64,000 nt of DNA, taken from positions 4,960,501-5,024,500 of the forward strand of contig NC_067295.1 of assembly GCF_020740795.1 (NCBI RefSeq). The letters are read 5' to 3'. The stretch is from Apus apus. Lineage: Eukaryota > Chordata > Aves > Apodiformes > Apodidae. Below are positions 58,086-64,000 of the stretch, one piece after another. Both the position numbers and the translations under genes were made by a program. The notes beneath the pieces were generated by a model. The model was not told the DNA's origin. It saw only the letters and a list, made by a program, of their open reading frames with translations, and made no database searches. Each line of letters starts with the position of its first letter. Position 1 is the first letter of the stretch.

Positions 58086-61000
58086 CTCATACTAAATGAG
58101 CAGAACAGCTACAAGGTAGCTTGTTTATTTTCTTCTGGAGGTTCTGACATCTATCTGTTGAGTAGCAGTTTAGGACTATTGGAGAGCTGCTGACCCAAAG
58201 GCTGGTATGTTCCTTGGTCTACTAACAGATGAAGTATCCTGTTACACCAGCAGGCTGGGACAAACTGCTGATAAAATTATTTAGCAAAAAATCAGTATTT
58301 ATCAGGAAATTACTGTAATTCTTTTTTTCTAGCTCTGGGTAGCACTGGAGTGTGTTTGTGAGGGAGAGAAGACAATTAAGTGACCGTTCTTTCTCTCTCT
58401 AAAAATAGCACAGTCCTTTGTAATGGGGTTTTCAGAATGATTTGTGATTGTGATAAAGGGACTGAACATTCTCCGTGTCTCACTTTGTATCTCCAGTGAC
58501 TTTCCCTCATGAGGGGGAGGAGAATGTGCATATCATGTCACCATAGGGGAAGTTGTGCATATCCTCCAGAGAAACTGATATCTGAAGGAACTGCAAATGT
58601 ATGCAGCAAAACTCTACATGAACAGGAGCCCCCTGAACCTAACTTCTCTGGGGCCAAAATAGCTGCCAAAGGGGAATTTGTGACTTGTCTTCTACCATTT
58701 TCTTTGAGTGGGTAAAAAGGAAGCCCATTAACAAGGATGAGTGCTTGCTGTCAAACTGGAACCATTACAGTATTTTCCCATTAGGGAACTTCCCCCTGAG
58801 CAGGAAATATATTTAAATCCTCCAATCACAAAAGCTTTTTTCTTGTTTCAGTTTATTAAATTCAGTGCAACGTGGAGCTCTTGCTCTTCAAGGTGGAAAT
58901 TAAGGGTTATTATCTTCAGCTAGGAGCAAGACAAGTTATTTGCCCAGTTTCATGAGACTGGCATAGCCATTACATGCACCCCTCAAAATGTGGTAAAGTG
59001 CACTTATTGTGGGTCAGATTCTGGGGTGCTGGGCCTTAAGGAGTGTGTCAGGAGTCCTTTCAACAAGCTTGCTCAGGATGCATTATTAAGAGCTTTTTAT
59101 AGCAATTCAAACGTTAACTCTCCTCTGAGCCTTTCCTCCTGTGCATTGGCCATGTCCAGTGAGAGAGAGGAACTGCACGTGTCTCTGACAGCTTTGATTC
59201 TCCTGAAGATTTCCAAAGTGATACAGAAGAGCTTCTGCTCACAAGCCAGAGCAAACTGGCTGGGCAGGGAAATGTTTCTACAGTAACAAAGAAGATAACT
59301 ATCTCAAGAATGGCACAGAAGGCTTTTTCTGTTTGACCTTGTCTTGACTGGAAAGGTAGTTTGTGGTTAAAGCATGTTACTCTGTTTTTCAATGCTCTTC
59401 ACTCCTAGCATCTTCAGAAGTGCTGGCTGGTTGTGGCCTGTCATTTACTTAGTGTTAGGACCCATTCTCCCTCATTTGGCCTTGTTTGCCTGATGTGGTA
59501 AACATTCAAATTGTGCAAATACTCTGTGTTTTGGGGCAAGATCTGATATCTATGTGATGGATCATCTACATAACTTGTCTTGCTGAGGTAGGTGACTGGG
59601 CTGTGCTCTGCAGGAGCACTTGCAAAGTGTTAACCTGACCAGAACTTTGCACTTCTCACATTTAGAAAAAAGTTACAATTTTGGGCTTCACTTAAAAAAA
59701 CAAAAAAACCCAAACGTCAGAACCACATTTGGGCTTTAGACTAGCTCCTCTTTCCTGTTCTCCTTCAAAGCAAGAATTCCACAGTCCAAATGCAGAGACT
59801 GTAAAAATGGTAAACACAGCCCACGTGACTGATAAAGAAACTGGAATTTTGCTGTTTTGAGAAAACACCCATTCCTCCATTGGCAGCCCTTGCCTCTTTG
59901 AGAGCAGTTTTGGGGGTGGGGTTTTCTTGATTTGATTGTACTCTGTTCACCTAGTATTTTGAGAACAGAGGCCTAGTATTCTGAAAGCTGATACAGCTCA
60001 TGGCACTTTCAGAGTTTATTTCATACTGGACTGTTGAGCTTCTGTCTCATTCCTGAACATGTGTGTACACTATTTCATACAGCCCTTAGTTTGCAAACCT
60101 TATTTCTGGGAGACTGGTCAGTGTGCAAATAGCACTATTATATTTACCTCAATATCTGAGGGATTTCCTTGCTGTATTTGTCCTGTTTGATTTAAAGAGC
60201 TGTCAGACTTGGAGAGCAGCAGCAAGTACAGCTTCCTTCCTCTAGAAGAATGCAGCAGGGAACCACTCATCTGTCTACCCTAGTCAGTGTAGGGAAAACA
60301 GCTCTAGCTGCCTCTGTGCTGTTGCCTTCTGCAGCAAGCAGTCTAGCTAAACTCAAGGGTGAGAGTGAAAGCTGGCTCCATTGCTTGTTGCTGGGTAGAT
60401 GGCAATGAACACTAAGCAAACCAGACTAATGGAAGAGCATGTGCTGCCTGCCCAAGATCTGATGCTCCTGTAAGATGTAGCACCAAAGAGTTAATGTGCC
60501 TTCTTGCATGGAAGCTTCCTGTGTGTTGCTTGAGCTCATGGGGACTTTCATATGTACATGACAGAAGTGACAGGAAAGGCCTCCAATCTTTCTGTCAGTG
60601 TCTCTGTCAAGATCTGTTGTAGAGGTACCAGGGTAGAAAATAGCTGAGAACCTGAAACTTTGCCAGCAAAATGTTTTATCAAAAGGGCTATATGTTTTTG
60701 TTACTCTTGAGATCTCCTCTGCTTCAAGCTGTGAAGTGGAAAGATACAGGCTTTTTGACCCGTGTCATGTGTTGAAAGGCTTTCCAAACCATATATACAA
60801 TACAGCCTTAACCTTTGATCCTTCTTTCCCTCTCCTTCCATCTTCCTTGCAAGTGCTCCACCTAAGTTAAAACATGTTTTCAGCAGTGCCTTGATGCATT
60901 CCAGTACTTTTACTCTTCTACTTTGCTGGTGCAAGGGTGTAATTCCTGAAATTTGAACAGGCTAATTCAGTCTTCAATTTGTGCTGTTTCCTAAAAGACA

Positions 61001-62374
61001 AAGATCACCAGTTGGTCTCTACAACTGCAGCAGGTGCAAACATCACTACTTTTTGACATGAACTAAAAGTCAGTGCTAGTGAAAGCATCTTCATAAAAGG
61101 ATTGGAGTGCAGGAGAAGGGATAGCAAATAGAAGTGCCGGCCTGAGCCACACTTGTTCTCTTCCTATCTAAACTCCTGGAGGAACAGAAAGTACTTTGAT
61201 CTCTCACTGTACAATTCACTGTTTCCACAAGGAAATAAATCAAGATAACTTTACAGGTATCCGCTGCCCATCACTCCCTTTCCAACCACACAGCAAGACC
61301 TTACATCCTGTTATAAGCTACCTACTCCCCTATCCTTATTTTCTCTACTTGCCTCATGCCATTCACTCCATTAGAACAGCCAGAAACTCTTACTGCTGGG
61401 TCAGAAGCAGAGGTGAGTATTAAAAACTCTGTAGGTAACTCAGTCTGCAGCACATAAGAAAGAGTCTAAGGTGTTAACTCTTACTCTCCAAGTGTGAGCT
61501 GTGGCTTACTGAGCGTATGAAGGGCATTTTTGAGTGGTATAAATTATTCAGAACTGCTGGAGGGAGAAAAGAAGAAACAATCTTGTTCAAAGGGTGTGAA
61601 TTTTGCCTGCCTGGAACATCCTGTATCTTTGCTTTGCTCAAATAGCCTTATGTATGAAGCACTTTATCCAAATGCAGGAATTAAACTATTACTACAGCTG
61701 TTAGACTGGAAATGTTTACAGATCCTATATTACATTCCAAGATTCTATATGTAAGTGTTATATGTGTTTGTAAAAGTGTTTAAAAAAAACAAAACCACAC
61801 AACAAAACTTGTGTAAGAAGTTACATATGTGATGTTATTTCTAGCACAGTTTGATGAAGCTTTTGCTGACCAGCACCCTGAGTTGGGCTGACCCAAATGC
61901 TGAACAGGTCACAGGTGGCAAAGCCTGCAGCCGTGGCTGATGGCACTTTGCAACATGGACTTGCTGAAAATTGGGTTTGTTCAGTATGGTTTTTACCTGA
62001 AATGCCCAAAACAGTTCATGTTCATGGCAGGAGCTATGAGAGTGAAAGTAAGGCTTGGGCAGTGTCATACATCTACCTCTGCCTCTTGTTTTTTTAACTC
62101 CTGTAACCTAAAACTACCTTCATCTGGAGAATTCTGAAGGGATCACTACCTAATTATTTCAAAAGGCTTTCCCAGCACTGGTCAAGCTTCACCTTGTCTC
62201 AGGAAGTAACACTGAATGAGGAACTGTATAGAAACTGGCATAGACAGGGTACCTAATGGATTCTGCTGCATTGTGGTCCGCTTAATGTTTCTGTGAAAAG
62301 AAGCCTGCAGGGCCCTTAAAACAGTCTAGAAGCTGTTTACAGCAGAACAACACATGCTTTTACTAAAAAATATT
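58086..62374. other. Tail-to-tail intergenic region SNX8-NUDT1
   Basis: No conserved ORF, RNA gene or transposon recognised. Minus-strand ATTAAA hexamers at 62440-62445 and 62375-62380 are candidate NUDT1 poly(A) signals. Confidence 0.6.
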
Positions 62375-62679
62375 TTTAATGTTTTACTAGCCACAAGGGA
62401 AAAGCTGAAAGAATTAGCCACCTGCAATAATACAAACTTTTTAATAGTTGTGGTCACGCAACCACTAACGAATACCACAGCCAGGGACTTCACAGCATGG
62501 AAAAATCCTGTTACTTCTGTTTCTTCTCTAAGAAACCCCCTTATTTTCCGTACTTCCTAGTGACCTGGCAAATGAGCCTCCTTTGCTGGAGGGTTGAGAA
62601 AGGAGAACCTTCTAAGTACTACCGATGGTGTTCTCTCCCAAAATGGGCAGCAGCACGTGGGTTGAATGCTTCAGTTTTC

Positions 62680-62852
62680 TTAAACTTCCTCCACTTCTTT
62701 CAGAGTGTGCTCCAGGATAGTGTCTTGTCCCTGGAACTTAAAATAGCCACGAAACAACTTTTTCTGAAGCAGAAGTGGGAACCAGTAGATATCATCTGCC
62801 CACATGTGATTGAATGGCACCTCATCCAGCTGGAACCACTGTGGACGCATTT
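62680..62852 (-). CDS. NUDT1: NUDT1 last coding exon
   Basis: [14 protein letters not shown] through [19 protein letters not shown], stop TAA. Acceptor accag. The length matches human. Confidence 0.95.
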
Positions 62853-63212
62853 CTGGTGAGAGAAAACAAGAACTTTCCATGAGACTTTCGCTTGTTTTTT
62901 TGCTGCCTAGAATTTGAGTACCTGTCAACAAGCAGCTTCCCTCTACAGCCCAGCTGCCTCCCTTCTCAGGGATTTTGCCATGAATAGTTCTGTATTTAAG
63001 AGCAATATAATCTCAGAAGAGAATGTACATCCTTCCTTCCTTCCTTCCTCTCCACTAGCTACCTACCATCACTTTCCGTTGGCTCTCCATGAAAGTCATC
63101 TGCCCGGAAAATGTGAACTTCCATGAGTTCAGGATTGCCTACAAATTCAAATGTGATATGACCCATCTTCTGCAAGGTGTCCACGGTCAGTCCACTCTCC
63201 TCCAGGAGCTCC
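62680..63212 (-). CDS. NUDT1: NUDT1 (MTH1), 8-oxo-dGTP diphosphatase, last two coding exons
   Basis: Join (minus): 63067-63212, 62680-62852; the 5' part lies beyond the window. It hydrolyses oxidised purine nucleotides such as 8-oxo-dGTP to monophosphates, cleaning the nucleotide pool. Visible: the second half of the Nudix box, [11 protein letters not shown], with its catalytic glutamates (human E52, E55, E56 by my count); [15 protein letters not shown]; then [16 protein letters not shown], carrying the equivalents of W117, D119 and D120 that recognise the base. It ends LKEVEEV and stop TAA at 62680-62682. The first half of the Nudix box and N33 must be in the missing exon. It is convergent with SNX8. 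Confidence 0.94.
63031..63049. repeat. (CTTC)n microsatellite
   Basis: Short TTCC-type run in the last NUDT1 intron, 17 nt past the exon's donor. Confidence 0.85.
63067..63212 (-). CDS. NUDT1: NUDT1 penultimate coding exon
   Basis: One base, 48 codons and one base, starting [17 protein letters not shown] and ending ESD. Acceptor tgcag, donor gtaggt. Confidence 0.94.
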
Positions 63213-64000
63213 CTGCAGAAGAAATAGACTTTACATGAAAGTGAGAAGTGGGAGAACAAAAAATCAGGCATTGGCTTTACTTGTGCGTTCAAAGCAGAGG
63301 GAACTAAAGGTGAAAGAACAGAGCAGGGCACAGCAGAGTTCTGGCTTGCACCAAACTATTAGCCTACTTACATCACAGGGGAGCCACGTCAGACCTGTTT
63401 GTGTGTTATTTCAAGCTCCTGTAGTCTGGTATGAAAATACTTTGTTGGAAGGAGAAAATTCAGGAAAATGGATTGTTTACTATAATTGACATTCCTTGCA
63501 ACGTGATGATCTTTCATGAGATCGGTTAGAAGTGGGCTAAGGCTCTCGTGTTCAGATTGTAGCCAGGTGAAGCATAAGAACTCCAAGATACACTTTACTT
63601 AGGCAAAAGGGTTTGCCAACTTCAGGGGAAAGTTTTGAGAATACAAGAACATCTGTACTCGCTACAGTATCAGTTACTGCTGAGGTGCTACAATGTATTC
63701 AAGGAGTGTTACTAAGTAACGCTACTTTCACGCAAAACATTAGGAATACCATCTCCCCTCAAATGCCTTATAAAAAACACACAGCAATTGTGTAAACTTT
63801 GCACTTCTGCTCTTTGGAAGTATGTTTAGCATAACAAGAGGTTGGAAGGCAAGACTTCTAAGAGCACTTTGTGAGACTTGCCAGGCAGCTCTTTTCTGTG
63901 CATCCCTGTGCACAGCTGCTTGAAGCACATTCAATTACTTGCTCTGTTTATGCTACAGACTTAGACCTTTTTTTAATTTTTACCTGCCTCTAACAGAATG
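63213..64000. other. NUDT1 intron, truncated by window edge
   Basis: No sequence resembling the first half of the Nudix box (GFGAGRWNGFGGK region) is present, so the preceding coding exon is at or beyond base 64000. Confidence 0.65.

Noticed and set aside
62497-62859. 120-codon plus-strand ORF
   Set aside because: Antisense over the last NUDT1 exon; its open frame follows from the conserved exon on the other strand.
63984-64000. Possible end of the preceding NUDT1 exon (GGCAG then gtaaaa on minus)
   Set aside because: In the required phase it would read HSVRGR, which does not match the expected Nudix sequence; too short to decide.

Overview
The window is vertebrate nuclear DNA, almost certainly from a bird. 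Genes are split into short exons with GT-AG introns. Two promoter CpG islands stand out from AT-richer introns. Three CR1 LINE 3'-end fragments are present, one ending in the ATTCTATG repeat typical of avian CR1. The species cannot be named from the sequence. No prokaryotic, plasmid, phage or CRISPR features were seen.

Layout, left to right. (1) 207-11644, minus strand: first 11 coding exons (about 454 residues) of a KIF19-like kinesin-8, covering the whole motor domain and neck; the gene leaves the window at base 1. (2) 16112-33157, minus strand: complete EIF3B, the RRM and beta-propeller scaffold subunit of translation initiation factor 3, 18 coding exons and 816 residues, with a probable extra 3' UTR exon at about 14405-14987. 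(3) 33158-37892: 4.7 kb head-to-head interval with the EIF3B CpG island on the left, AT-rich sequence in the middle and the SNX8 CpG island on the right. (4) 37893-57294, plus strand: complete SNX8, a PX-domain endosomal sorting nexin, 11 coding exons and 448 residues, with a poly(A) signal at 58059. (5) 62680-63212, minus strand: last two coding exons of NUDT1 (MTH1, 8-oxo-dGTP hydrolase); its 5' part lies beyond base 64000.

Exon boundaries were worked out by hand. Every junction keeps frame, and each assembled protein aligns collinearly with its remembered human counterpart. The genes do not form a pathway. NUDT1-SNX8-EIF3B is, as I recall, the conserved order of human 7p22. The KIF19-like gene beside EIF3B is not what I recall at that human position and is the most interesting gene-level observation.

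Other points: a GC-AG intron in EIF3B, in-frame CAG and GAG runs in EIF3B exon 1, a 3' UTR intron 13 nt after the EIF3B stop, intronic tandem duplications (one beside a splice donor), a perfect 11-bp-arm hairpin, and G-quadruplex motifs near the EIF3B promoter. I found no evidence of a wholly new biological system; most of the window is ordinary conserved genes with large introns.
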